Positions 13,541 to 24,846 of a DNA stretch of 64,000 nucleotides are shown here, piece by piece. Both the position numbers and the translations under genes were made by a program. The notes beneath the pieces are model-generated. The model was given only the letters and a program-made list of their open reading frames with translations, did no database searches and was not told the DNA's origin. Numbering within the stretch: the stretch's first letter is position 1; every line of letters begins with the position of its first letter. Source of the stretch: Salticus scenicus (lineage: Eukaryota; Arthropoda; Arachnida; Araneae; Salticidae); contig OZ005652.1 of NCBI GenBank assembly GCA_963930645.1, positions 316,429,152 through 316,493,151 on the forward strand, given 5' to 3'.

Positions 13541-14440
13541 AATTAATTAAATTAAAAGCAAATAAATTATTTCGAAGCAATATTTATTTGTTATTGTTCG
13601 ATTCATATTAGGATTTCTAGAAAATTTCTGAATACGTTAGTGTAGGAAATCTATAACTTTTAGGCTACATGCACAGCTTATAGACTACATACTTTTATAA
13701 TTTTCAATGACGAATTTTGCATTATTGTATTCCTTTACATGATTTCAATCTATTACATTTTATAAATAATAGAATTTTATTTAATAGAAATTTTCTTTCT
13801 ATTGTTACAGGGTCTTGAAAATTAAATTTCCATAATTTAAATTTTCCTATTAAAATGATTCCAATTATTTGTAAATACTTCTGTCTGAGTGACAAATATA
13901 CATCAACAATATTAAGGAAAAGAATTTGCATGCAATTCTGCAATGCAAATGTTATTAAATATTCGGATTTCAAATTGAAATAAATTATGCACGTTCACTT
14001 ATAGACTAGAATTATTTCAAAAAAACTTTTTAAAAAAGTGCAGATTCAATGATTTTGATGTCTACAAAATAATTTAAAAAGTCAGTCCAAGAAAACTAAG
14101 AGCATAAAAAAATGTCATAATCGGTAATATTCACACATTTTCACATTTATGGAAAAACATGTTGCTAGAAATGCAAAAATTTCACGTTATTAAAAAGTAT
14201 GAAAGTTTGATTGAAAATTTTAAATGATATGAGTATAATATTATGTATTCAATAAAAAATGTTATACAACATTATGTGTTTTATGAATTCTAAAAATTGT
14301 GTAACATAATTTTTTGACAACTCTCTAAAATACAAATGTGTGTAAATTGTAATTCTTATCTTCGTAAATAAATGTTTATGTAACATAAAAGCATATATAT
14401 ATATATATTTTTTTTTATCCATTAGATTGTCATAACTAAA
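13541..14440. other. AT-rich DNA, no gene recognised
   Basis: Ordinary low-GC sequence with an (AT)n tract at about 14393-14408. The minus frame 13722-13973 looks like chance. Confidence 0.6.
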
Positions 14441-14521
14441 ATATTGCTTTTTTTTTTTTTTTTGTCTCTCTGTGTGTGTGCAAGTGTCGATGCGAATATG
14501 TCAAACATATCGACTGAATAA

Positions 14522-14641
14522 CAAGAATACGCAGAATCTTTGATCAATGTTGTTATGTCATTTGCGCCCTTGAACATGCAAGAAGGGGATCTGCCAGTAA
14601 TGGCATGCAATGATGCTGGAAGCATCATATTGGAAACATAA
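14522..14641 (+). other. short protein-like frame, possible exon remnant
   Basis: Between stops the plus strand reads 39 residues beginning QEYAESLINVVMSFAPLN and ending at TAA 14639-14641. The composition is more protein-like than the neighbours. It sits after poly(T) and (GT)n at 14448-14480, a layout also seen before the 2.35-kb frame, and both share GAATACGCA. An AG lies just upstream at 14524-14525. I do not recognise the peptide. The minus strand is open here too, so strand and reality are uncertain. Confidence 0.2.
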
Positions 14642-14679
14642 AATTTGTGAAAAAGAGAAACCTTGCCCAAATCTAACCT

Positions 14680-16650
14680 GTAAATGCTACAATATAAAAC
14701 AATTATACAGAGAAACCTCTTAAATCATCAAAAATAAAATAATGTTTATTTTTATTTATTTATTTATTTTAACACAAAAGTTCTGTTTACTGAAAAAAAG
14801 ATAAGTGTGAAACTATGACATGCGGTGATCATTATTGTAAATTATTGAAAGATGGATATTTAAACATTTGTATAAACATTATGTCAACAAATGTATGTGT
14901 ACAAATTTTGGTTAACTGGTAATATACCATCAGGAACAAAAATAATTATTATATTCATAAATACCAAATCTATATATATATATATACCATAAAATGTAAA
15001 ATCTGCAAATATATAAACAATTTAATTGTGTAAGAATATGGAAAATACTGAGAAAAATCTGTGTTAAAATGATGTGTTTGTTAAAACTGTGAAATAACAT
15101 GAGTACCGTAAATAATTAGGTACATTTAAAATTAAAACAAAGAAGCAGATGCACTGCTGATATGTATATTAAAATAAATTTGATGTTTGTGAGACATATA
15201 ATATTATTGATATTGATTAAAATCATAATCTTTATAAAGAAATAAAACTTTTTGAAAGCAAACTCAAATGGATAATGTGTGTGTGCAATTAAATTGAAGT
15301 GGCTTGAATGAAACAAGATGATCGGATGAAAAAAATCATCTCTGTCCCCAAGCATCAAATTGCTTAAATACGTATAAATATGTGTAAATGTATTAACTGC
15401 AATAATAAAAACATGGACAATTTAGACCATCAATAACAAACGAAAAAGAAGAAAAATGCCATATAAACTTTATATTTGCTGAAAGTGTATATAAACATTG
15501 CGAAAAAAATGCATGTGTGAAACAGAATTATATATATGAAGTAACTACGTAAAATGTAAAAATGTCAATACATAATTTTCAGAAAACAAGAAAAAATGTG
15601 ACATTGTAAAAATGTAATTCTGTATATTATGTATACGTGTATTGTAAAACTTGCAAGTTGAAGTAAAAAGATCCTTTAAAAATATTGAAAAAAAAATAAT
15701 AGTAATAAGTATAAGCAACTATTTAAAATGTAGAAAAGGAATATAAATCTAGCAAACAGTTATTGATAAAATTATAACATTAGTGTTAAATAAATTTGTT
15801 TTGTTTATTTGTTTATTTTATATATTTATTCTTTATAACGTACTCCAAGGTACGCCATGTGAATTAATGATAAAGATGGAAAAATTATCATTAATATTAT
15901 TATTATTATTATTATCTTTTTAAATTCTATAACTATGTGTTATTTAAAAAAAAGAAAGAAAGAAAGAATAACAAAAAAGTCAGATTAAAATATTACCGAT
16001 CATCTAATATGTAAACGCATGACATGCCAAATAATTAAGTCATAGAAAAATATATAAGAAGAGAACACGTATGGATAATTGGGTTGTGAGGCCAATTAAA
16101 ACATGCCTTAATGAGTGAAATGTGTAAAAACTTTTAAAAATGTGTAAAGTAACTATTGAAAAAGTTTTTCCATTTAACCAAACCCCAAATCAATCAAATG
16201 ACAATGAAGTTCTAACTCAAAAATAAGCATGCATAAGAACACATATACATAATGCAGCAAAATATATATAAATAGAAACACATAATTCTGTCACTTGTTT
16301 GCGATTATTATTTTTTATTACTTTTTTTAAACGAATTGATTGAAGTAATAATGTATTGCACCTTTTTTTATTTATTTATTTGTTAATTCATTAATTCACT
16401 ACACCTTCCTTTACTGTAATTTTACTTTGAAGTAAGTAAGGTGAAAAATTTTAAAAATCTAATATTTTTATTGCCATAACTACCATGCAAACATGTAGTA
16501 AAAATTTTAAAATGAAAAGTATTGCATTCTCTATATTTGCTAATCAATTTAAAAAAAAGTGTAAGTTTAATTATGTTCACATTTTTAACCATAATATACT
16601 TCAAAATGAAAAGAAAAATATGCAAATAATAGAATAATTTGTGCATTATT
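14680..16650. other. AT-rich DNA, no gene recognised
   Basis: TTTA repeats lie at 14745-14770, (ATT)n at 15890-15915 and GAAA repeats at 15950-15967. The sequence is rich in TGTGTAAA and ATGTAAAA words but has no structure I could assign. Confidence 0.6.
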
Positions 16651-16659
16651 GTGTTATGA

Positions 16660-17012
16660 TTCAACAGAAAATTTATTTAACTAACTTCCCGACTAGCTAG
16701 ACATTTGAAACTTTCAGAATAGCTCAGAACACTGTGACAATGCATTTTTTAAATATTTCTAGTCGACTGGTTCGGGTCCCTGCTGCCCTCGGCAGCGTTA
16801 ATATGATTCACCAGAGAATTTATTTAACTTACTTCCCGACATTTGAAACTTTCAGAATAGCTCAGAACACGATACCAATGCATTTTTTAAATACTTTTTA
16901 GCCAACTATTTCGGGTCCCCGCTGCCTTCGGTAGCGTTTATATGATTCAACGGAAAACTTAAAAACATGGTATATAAAAAGTTCTTTTTATCTTGTAATT
17001 ATTTATTTATTT
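16660..17012 (+). repeat. array A, two units (copy 2)
   Basis: It begins mid-unit at ATTCAACAGAAAATTTATTT, contains the GACTAGCTAGACATTTGAAA box at 16691, and a second unit at about 16837 lacks the GACTAGCTA part. It ends with ACATGGTATATAAAAAGTTC exactly as the 3.8-kb copy does. Its right edge joins the LTR-like palindrome at about 17012. Confidence 0.85.
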
Positions 17013-17013
17013 T

Positions 17014-17706
17014 CTTGGGTGCACCTTCCCGAAAAAATGTTAAACACACTTCTGGTTCCTGTAACGTAGCACCAGATATATGTAGGAGTTTACCAGTACA
17101 GGGGTATAATAATTATCTGTTAGATAGTGTAGTTACCATTCGGCAGATTTCACTAGTCCATATTTTCGTATAAGAGAATTTTTTTTCCTTTTCTTGCGCT
17201 GTTCGCCGCCAGACATCTGATTTAGGGAGGCATACTATTGTAACAATCACAGCTATCGTAAATCACAAGTCGGATCGTACACTCCGCAGCAAAAGTATCC
17301 GAGCACTAGCAATAATCCCTGTCTAAAAAGAGTACACTTAATACTGCTTTGTTAAAAAAATCCTTGTCGAATCATGTTCTCAGACGGTCTGAGAACATGA
17401 TTCGGCAAAGATTTATTTAACAAAACAGTATTAAGTATTTCTTGTTTTTTTTTTTTTTTTTTTTTTTTTGACAGGGATTATTGCTAGTGCTCGGATACTT
17501 TTGCTGCGGAGTGTACGATCCGACTTGTGATCTACGATAGCTCCGATTGTTACAATAGTATGCCTCCCTTATATCTCTTCGTTTGAAATTACCCAAGATT
17601 CTATCTAGGGGCATTAAAAAGGGCAAAATCCAGAAACCAATAAAGATCGACAAAAACATGTTCAAAGTGTTTTATTGACTTTCAGCATAAAATAAGAAGG
17701 GAAGGT
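17014..17706. repeat. tail-to-tail inverted LTR-like sequences
   Basis: A long inverted repeat is centred on G 17386 within GTTCTCAGAC-G-GTCTGAGAAC. The inner arms (about 17224-17385 and 17387-17569) pair along nearly their whole length. A 24-nt poly(T) interrupts the right arm. Outside these the arms diverge, but both outermost ends carry a GCACCTTCCC box (17021 region, and inverted at about 17697-17708). I read it as two copies of a ~320-370-bp LTR-like sequence meeting at the same end. The right one lies directly behind the reverse-transcriptase remnant and would be that element's 3' LTR. Canonical TG/CA ends are not clear. Confidence 0.6.
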
Positions 17707-17789
17707 GCCCCTAACGGATAAATTTTTGAGAACTACATTCGTAGATGCTTTAAGCAGGAGCGATCTGAAAAGAATGATAAAGTTCCAGC

Positions 17790-18740
17790 CAAATTCAAAC
17801 TATCATTACATATTGGCATTTAATGAGTCCACTTAAAGGTGGCTTTAGGTTTGGTTAAGTCTATTAATGGTTGGACAATTTGAGAAGAGGCTGTTAATAA
17901 TGATTTATAATAAGTAGCAAGCCATAAAAATATTTTCACTTCCTTTTTAGTAGTGGGGACAGGAAAGGAATTGATTTTGATATTATTAGCCTGTACAGGA
18001 GAAATTGTATGTGAAATCCTAAATAGTCAACTTCCTTTTTGTGAAAGGAACATTTGTTAGTGGTTAAAGTTAAATTGTACTTTTTTAAAACATCAAATAC
18101 TTTTATTTAATTTGAAAATTGTTTCTTCAAAAGAGTTAGCACCTACGATTAAATCATCTTGGAAGGCGCAGATGCCATCTTCCTGAATTTCATCTAAAAG
18201 ACTGTCCATAACTGAGGGAAAAATTGAACTAGCAGTTTTGAGTTCGAAGCATAAATGTTTATATTTATATGAACCAAACATTGATGTAAAAGTAACATAA
18301 TCTTGAAATTTTTTAGGTAAATCAATTTGATGATATGCTTGTTGAAAATCTAATGATGTAAAATATTTATATGATGATAGATTTGAAATGATAGTCTGAT
18401 TTTTTGGTAAAGGGTAAGAAGAACTTTGAATTTACGTGTTTAGCATTCTTAGATCTAAAGCGAGTCTGAATCTTTCTTTTCCTGACCATCCAGTTTCTTT
18501 TTTACCAAAAGGATGGGACAAGCCCATTCGGAGCAACTACGCTCGATAATATTAGCATCGGCAAGCTCCTTAATTTGGTTGAGAGCTCCGTTTTGAAGAG
18601 CCTGGTGTATGGAAAATGGAAGCGTTTTTATTGGAAAATCATTTGTGAGCTTTAAATTAGGAATAATTCTGTCTGTATGGACTAATGTTTCTAAATATTT
18701 GGAAAATACTGCGAAACTTTCGAATAGTAATTTTTGCAAT
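17790..18740 (-). pseudogene. reverse transcriptase remnant
   Basis: From 18739 the translation contains an IKELADANIIERSCSEWACP segment and then PILLVKKK, the usual start of a Ty3/gypsy RT. After a break come RLALDLRML, FTSLDFQQAYHQIDLP and, at 18093-18281, FQDDLIVGA. The last is the catalytic Y/FxDD box, here with F in the first position. It continues as KCSFHKKEVDYLGF and ends near 17830 with a degraded LATYYKSLL and PLIDLTKPKATFKW, the RT-connection region. At least two frameshifts and internal stops make it a pseudogene. No RNase H follows. Confidence 0.85.
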
Positions 18741-19412
18741 TGTTCTTTTTCTTCTTTACATAAGTGATCTAGATGAAAATCAGATGGAGCTAAATCTTTT
18801 TTTCTTTTGGTAAAAATTTGTTCAACTTTGTTATTAAATTCTGTGTCATTGCCATTTTTAGAAATAATTTCTCACGTATCAGTACTTTTGACTTGTTGAA
18901 CTAAAGCAATTTTACCTATTTTCATATTTTTATCGAGATGATCACTCTTTTCTGAATTATTTGATACATAAATCTGGAAATTATAAAATTATTTTATATG
19001 ATTTTTTCTATTGTAAACTTTTTGGAATTCTTTGAATGGTATAAGTGAATAATAAAAAATTACTTGTTTATCTTCAAATTCCTCAAAACTATATTCATTA
19101 GGGTTGGGTTTAAATTTGGTGTATACCTTAACTGCTTTTTTTTCGTATGAGTTGATGATACATTTAGAATGTAAATATGCAGAAATCTTAATCTTTTTTA
19201 TATGCTTGGTCAGTATGGTTATGGTTACGAATACCATCATGCTCCTCATTGCAAGAATAAAATGGAATTGATACATCATTTATTTTTAACAAATCGTGAG
19301 CAAAACCAATTTGTATGTTATTATGTTTAATGAAATCAATTTTAAAAATTCCCTGGAAGGACGAGAATGAAGGGATATCAACAATATAGAATGTATGATG
19401 AAAATTCTTCTG
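18740..19412 (-). other. protease-to-RT spacer of the retroelement
   Basis: On the minus strand this stretch links the protease and the RT. It contains a 96-codon frame (18989-19279) with no domain I can name. By position it should be the protease C-terminus and the pre-RT linker. Confidence 0.5.
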
Positions 19413-19620
19413 TTAAATTTTAAAAGAAGCACTAATACAAGAATTAAAATTCGCCTCAGAATTAATTGTCTTAATTGTAATGTTAGAGCCTTTTCTTTTG
19501 TACTCTAAACATGTTTTCATTTGGTTAAACAATTTTTGTGAAAGTAAACTCATTGAACTACCAGTGTCAATTAAAAAATTTACATTAGTTTTAGCCATTA
19601 CAGCTTTAATTAAAGGTAGT
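19413..19620 (-). pseudogene. retroviral-type aspartic protease remnant
   Basis: The frame reads AKTNVNFLIDTGSSMSLLSQ. The LIDTGSS box is the aspartyl-protease active site of LTR retroelements, with the aspartate in place. It lies between the zinc knuckle and the RT, as expected for gag-pol order. The frame ends at a stop just after about 60 codons, before a normal protease would be complete. Confidence 0.8.
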
Positions 19621-19866
19621 GACGAAGGATTTTCATTAACATTACAAATGAATTTGTATTTTTATATCGGTTCTATCTGTGTAATTGCATTATTTGAAAT
19701 TGTAATATCATTGGGTGTTTGTGAAGCAACACAGTTAACTAATCTACAAGATGGCACCTTTGGCAATTCCAGATTCAAGAAATCAAATACTGGTGATTTT
19801 TGAGATTGAGATATATTCTCACCAGCCGGAATACATCTCTTTAGAAGTTTAAATTTCTGTCATTTC

Positions 19867-20626
19867 TTATATTAGTATCATCTCAAACATTTGTCTCAAA
19901 ATTTTGTTTCTGTGAATATGATCACTGATTTTGTTTTCTGAAATTTTACCTTGTCCATTAAAACATGATCTGGTAGTATGCTCAGATTCTGAACAAAGTT
20001 GACAAACTTTTTTATTAAATTTAGATTTAAATTGTGTGTTGTAGGAATAAGGTTTTTCTTTTGGGTGAATATTTCCTTTTTTTATTTTCATAATGTGGTT
20101 GTCTGTCATGATAATCTAATTTTTTTCCCCCCTTACATGACAAACTGTTCACCTGTTCTGTTAGTAAATTAATCTTTTCTAAAATTTTACTGGAAGTTTT
20201 GTCTGTGTTGTCCGTTGTTTTCTCCAAATTCTTAGACATATAAATGTCGAATAATTTTTGTGCCTGCTCTACTGCTTCTTTATATTTGTTGATACATTAA
20301 ATGAATTTTAATTACTTTAAAAATTTTAAAGCACAAACATAAAAAATATTTGGGAAAGCTTTGGAGTTTATAACGATCAATTTATGGGCACAGCGTTTAG
20401 GAGATTTATTTATCATCATTGCAATATTATTAAAAAGATTAATGTTGAAAGTAGAAGAAGGCAATGAAAAAAAGTCATTGAATTGTTTTTCAATAAATTC
20501 TGGATTAGTTGCATTGTATAATGTTTCATTTTCCAGCATGAATCTTTGAGCAGGGCCAACCAATTTATTTTTCAGAATTGAAATTATTTCTTTAGATTTA
20601 TAATGGTTAATAAATAAATGAATCAC
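19867..20626 (-). pseudogene. gag remnant with CCHC zinc knuckle
   Basis: Two or three overlapping frames together give a gag-like protein. An N-terminal capsid-like part (20626-20312) contains KNKLVGPAQRFMLENE and is followed by a coiled, lysine-rich part (20239-20027). A basic C-terminal part carries CQLCSESEHTTRSC, which fits the nucleocapsid pattern C-x2-C-x4-H-x4-C. The frames are shifted relative to one another, so the protein is broken. Confidence 0.7.
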
Positions 20627-20639
20627 CTAATAATTATAT

Positions 20640-20986
20640 CTTGACTTATAATAAAAATAGCAATCTGCGCATATCTCATTAATAAAAATCATTTACTGAT
20701 AATTCAATAACTTAAAAACAGTTTATTATTTTTCATATATATTTCTGAATTTTCACGATATTTGACATGGCTTTTAGTATGAGATGACTTATTTATTTGG
20801 TTATCAAAGTATGAAAAGAAAAAAAAAGAAAGAAATGAAAGAAAAATAGTTTGTACATGCGGTATTAAAATTCTTTTCAGGCAGATACTCATATTTCATA
20901 AGACATTTTATATATTTGTGTTCCTAAGACAGCATTTTAATTCTAAAATGCTTTTTAATTTTTGTTAAAAACTCTGCATATTATCA

Positions 20987-21057
<71 letters not shown>

Positions 21058-22304
21058 AATAATAGATAACGTAATAAAATTTAATCTTAAAATTTAGCAA
21101 TTAATAGAACTAAAACAATAACAGCACACTAAAATATAGAACTGAATTTAACATAGAGGAAAGAATGACACAAAAAGTTGCGATATAGATAAGGAACCAA
21201 TGAGTTACCATATTAACTTAAAATACTTATATATATAGTTCTCAAATAAATACTAATAACTTTTTTATTTGACACTCATTCTTGCCCAAATGCCTCGAAA
21301 AATTTTACAGAATTTATAACAATATTTTCAACACTTACATTTTACTCCTTTAATGATACAGAGTGATCGAAAACACTATTTTTGGTATACAATGTATTGG
21401 CGCATCGTCGATCCTCGTATATTGTACGTCTGCGCTGAAAAAGACTATGGACGATCCTACACTTTACAACTTCAAAATTTATATTATTTCATCAAATAGA
21501 TATTTTATAAATAAATAAATAAAAATATTTGTTTGTAAATCTTATTAAATTTTGAGCAGGAGTGTATTTGCTGAAATATCAGTGAGGTCTCCCTGTGGAA
21601 ATTCAAAAGCTTTTATTTACGTGAGTAAAAAATGTTGAGTAAAAATGAATTATGTAGAATCAGCTTCAAAATTGTTTAACGGAAACGCGCTAGAGCATCT
21701 AATTTTTCTTAATTGTTTTTTGTATTTCAAATTAATTAAATAACGTTTAAAATATTTTTTACAATATTACAATATAAGAATTATTTAATTATAGCCTTCT
21801 CTTCTCTTTCTCGTTTACATTTACGTATTTTCTTCTTTACCTTTTTTTCGTATTTCATGAACTATCTCTCTGTTCACAGAATCTTCTACAATGGACTTTA
21901 TTTCGGTTATTATTTTCTCTGGACTTTCTATGCCATAAAATTGTGACCCGATTTGCAAGCACTGGAAAGTGAATTAGGGTGGAAGACATACAATTGCATC
22001 ACTGAATAATGAAAACCGCATTAAACATATTGAAGGGTGGTTCTTTTTTTCTTTCTTCTTAAGAAGATAGGAAGAAGGCCCGAGAAAAACTTATGTTATT
22101 GAATACGTCTTTTCTTTTTTAATTTTAATGCAACATTCATACTTATAGTGATATCTGACTACTAGTGCGGCTGGTGGCATTGAATTTCACAGAAGATTGA
22201 TGTAACAGGTATAAACGTTATTAGATTACAAAAATTTCTCTGAGTTTTAAAATTAAATAATATTTTTTTTAATTAATATTACCGAATTTATTTCAAACAT
22301 ATAA

Positions 22305-22347
<43 letters not shown>

Positions 22348-23270
22348 GTCTTAAAATTGATTAAACTTTTTTCAAAACTAAAAGAGGTATTTCATCAATT
22401 AAAAATCACATCAAGAAATAGCTATAATAACAAAATTGAATAACTCACTTTGCTAACTTATTTTGTGAAAAATTGCATTAGTCTGTTATTTAGTAAAATA
22501 ATTGTTGAGGTGATTTCGAAAAAAATTGTTTCGCATGAATGCTATATATTGGAGCTTTGTTTATACGTTTTTAAGTGATTAAAAAAAAAAAACCCTGAAG
22601 AAAAGAGAAAAAAAGAAAGATAAGATAAGAAAACGTATAACAGAAAATTTACTTTAACGTACTAAAGCATAATAAAACATTAAAACTGCATATAATAATA
22701 AAAATTACAGTAATGTCGTCATTATATTTTCAGTTAGTAACTATTTTTAAATTAAATTTAGGGCTGTTAATAAAAAAAATTAAAAAATTAAAAACTGCTT
22801 TATCATAGCACATAGATTATATTAGAAACTTAGTAAACACGAAATAATCTTACTTTTTCTTCGATAAAAAATCTTGGGCTGTTTGATAGATATATTTCTG
22901 AAGCATATCTCTCTAGAAAACGTCTTTTAATATTTTGGTTAATAAGATATCTAACAGGCAATAATAAAATGTTATTAGTTATTAATTTATTTTATTTATT
23001 TATATGAAGTAAATATGAAGATGGAGATGGAGAATTTTATGTTTTGAATATATCTAACAAAAATGTTATCTATTAGGTTCAAAGATTTTTCTCCTACATA
23101 GAATGATGTATAAAAACATGTTTTGAGAAGTAGGGTTTTTAAAGAATTTTATATAATTTTCTATCAAATTTACACGCGCGTTGATTAACAACTACCCTAA
23201 CCTACAAATTTATTTATGTAGCTAATTTATTATATTTTTTTTATTTATTTTTTGTATGGAACACTTTTAG
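20640..23270. other. AT-rich DNA with microsatellites
   Basis: It contains an (AT)n tract at 20994-21056 and poly(T) of about 35 nt at 22311-22345. A more complex patch lies at 21380-21470 (GCGCATCGTCGATCCTCG). No open frame, RNA gene or transposon end was convincing. Confidence 0.6.
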
Positions 23271-23850
23271 TATCGGATCCCTTTGGCAAAATTTGAAATT
23301 TGGCACCGAAGTAGCTCGGACGTTTCTCGCCAAGATCTTTAGTTCCATAATTGAGATAGCCATTTCAATTCATCGCAAAAATGGCTTAAAATATTTAAAG
23401 TCACCAAAGGGGTCCCGTACTTTTGTGCGTGTGTATGTCACTGATATTTTATTTATTTATTTTTTTTTTTTTGTACGGAAAATTTGGCACCGAAGTAACT
23501 CGGACGCTTCTCGCCAAGATCGTTAGTTCCACAATTGAGATAGCCATTTCAATTCATCGCAAAAATGGCTTAAAATATTTAAAGTCACCAATGGGGTCCC
23601 ATACTTTTGTGCGTGTGTATGTCACTGATATTTTATTTATTTATTTATTGTGTGGAATACCTTTAGTATCGGATCCCTTTGGCAAAATTTGAAATTTGGC
23701 ACAGAAGTAGCTCGGACGCTTCTCGCCAAGATCTTTAGATCCACAATTGAGATAGCCATTTCAATTCATTGCAGAAATGGCTTAAAATATTTGAAGTCAC
23801 TAAAGGGTTCCTAATTTGTGGCTTAAATTTAGAAAATCCGTGCTTTTCTC
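23270..23850 (+). repeat. tandem ~200-bp repeat, three units
   Basis: Three units share AAATTTGGCACCGAAGTAGC, CTCGGACGCTTCTCGCCAAG, GAGATAGCCATTTCAATTC and AAATGGCTTAAAATATTT. Units one and two continue into TTTTGTGCGTGTGTATGTCA and a TTTA/poly(T) tract. TATCGGATCCCTTTGGCAAA starts units one and three, and the third is cut after AAAGTCAC. The open frames here are repeat-encoded. It probably belongs to the Helitron-like sequence that ends at 24566. Confidence 0.85.
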
Positions 23851-24331
23851 ACGGCCAATTATATTTTGCGTGTTCCAGGGTTGGAAAACCTTCGAATTTG
23901 TTTATGTATACTCCTCAAGGATTAACCAAAAATATTGTACATCCAATGGCATTACGGTAAATTCAGTTTTTGTAGATTAAAAAAATATACCTGTTATAAA
24001 ATAAATTGAGTTTCAACTTTTTCACCTTTAATTAAAACGAGTTTAAGTTTTTATTTAACACGAACTCTACATTTCACTTCGCTCATACTATACACATACT
24101 CACATGCATCGATTGATTGAATTGTGATAAATGTACATGTAATGATGTTAGATATTGTAATAACTTTTTGATAAAAAATTTCATCAAATCGGTTCAGATT
24201 GTTACAGCTTATTCAAAAAAGACGGAATTTTTATGTGAAATTCGTTGCTCAGAGATTCTCTCATAAATTGAAATATTTGCCGTATGAAATAAAATTTTGT
24301 GCTGTTCGACATTCAGCGGAGGTTTTAAATA

Positions 24332-24381
24332 ACAAGTAGCAAGTAGAAAGTACCAAGTAGCAAGTAGCAAGAAGCAAGTAG
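24332..24381. repeat. 7-bp minisatellite (CAAGTAG)n
   Basis: Seven imperfect copies of CAAGTAG are interspersed with AAAGTAC and CAAGAAG variants. Confidence 0.85.
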
Positions 24382-24531
24382 CGAAAATTTCGGTTATTAT
24401 GTCTTTTACATTATAATCGGAATTCACAGTCACCGTTCAGCGCTCCATACCTGTTTCACTTATATACCACATCCTTACACACTTACAATAAGTTAGTTAT
24501 TTTTTCTAGCAAAATATTCTCTAGAAATAAT

Positions 24532-24565
24532 TTAAATGACAAAACAACGTTTGTCGGGTCAGCTA

Positions 24566-24566
<1 letters not shown>
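24532..24566 (+). mobile_element. Helitron-like 3' terminus
   Basis: A short hairpin (GACAAA ... TTTGTC) is followed after GGGTCAG by CTAG at 24563-24566 and then T. That is the classic Helitron 3' end (hairpin, about 10 nt, CTRR, insertion 5' of T). The same GGGTCAGCTA end occurs at 62303-62312. The 5' end is not identified. The tandem array at 23.27-23.85 kb is likely part of the element. Confidence 0.6.

Positions 24567-24598
<32 letters not shown>
24567..24598. repeat. (AT)n microsatellite
   Basis: About 15 AT units directly follow the Helitron-like end. Confidence 0.9.
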
Positions 24599-24600
<2 letters not shown>

Positions 24601-24609
24601 TCATTATCC

Positions 24610-24846
24610 AAAATCAAGTACACTCTTGATTTATTTAACATTTCAGTAAGATTAAATAGCAAAAACAAAGCGAAATTTCAGATTTGACACTTATATTTAT
24701 TAGATAATGTATATTGAAAAAATGTGTAAGAATAATATTTTTAAATGTTAAATATTCAAATTTAAATATCCGTAGCTTCTCCATTTATAGTATTTCAAAT
24801 TACCAAGAAATTTAACTTAAAAAAAAAAGTAATAAAAAGGTAAAGG
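24610..24846 (+). repeat. degenerate AT-rich dispersed repeat (one unit)
   Basis: The order AGTAAGATTAAAT, an ATTTGACAC-type word, AATATTTTTAAATGTTAAAT, CATTTATAGTATTT and CAAGAAATTTAA matches the units at 27.16-28.26 kb. The TE-H pair at 24.85-27.1 kb therefore appears to sit inside a longer array of this repeat. Confidence 0.5.

Larger units (their letters stand above)
17387..20640 (-). mobile_element. degenerate Ty3/gypsy-like LTR retrotransposon
   Basis: Read on the minus strand the order is gag, zinc knuckle, aspartic protease, reverse transcriptase, then the LTR-like repeat. Reading frames are broken by several frameshifts and stops. RNase H and integrase are absent: the sequence passes from the end of the RT connection region (about 17820) to the LTR-like repeat (about 17706) in about 110 bp, so roughly 2 kb is missing compared with full family members. 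I found no matching 5' LTR above 20640. The element is not autonomous. Confidence 0.8.

Noticed and set aside
23293..23692. Overlapping 77- and 89-codon frames
   Set aside because: They are encoded by the ~200-bp tandem repeat, and the same peptide appears in two phases.
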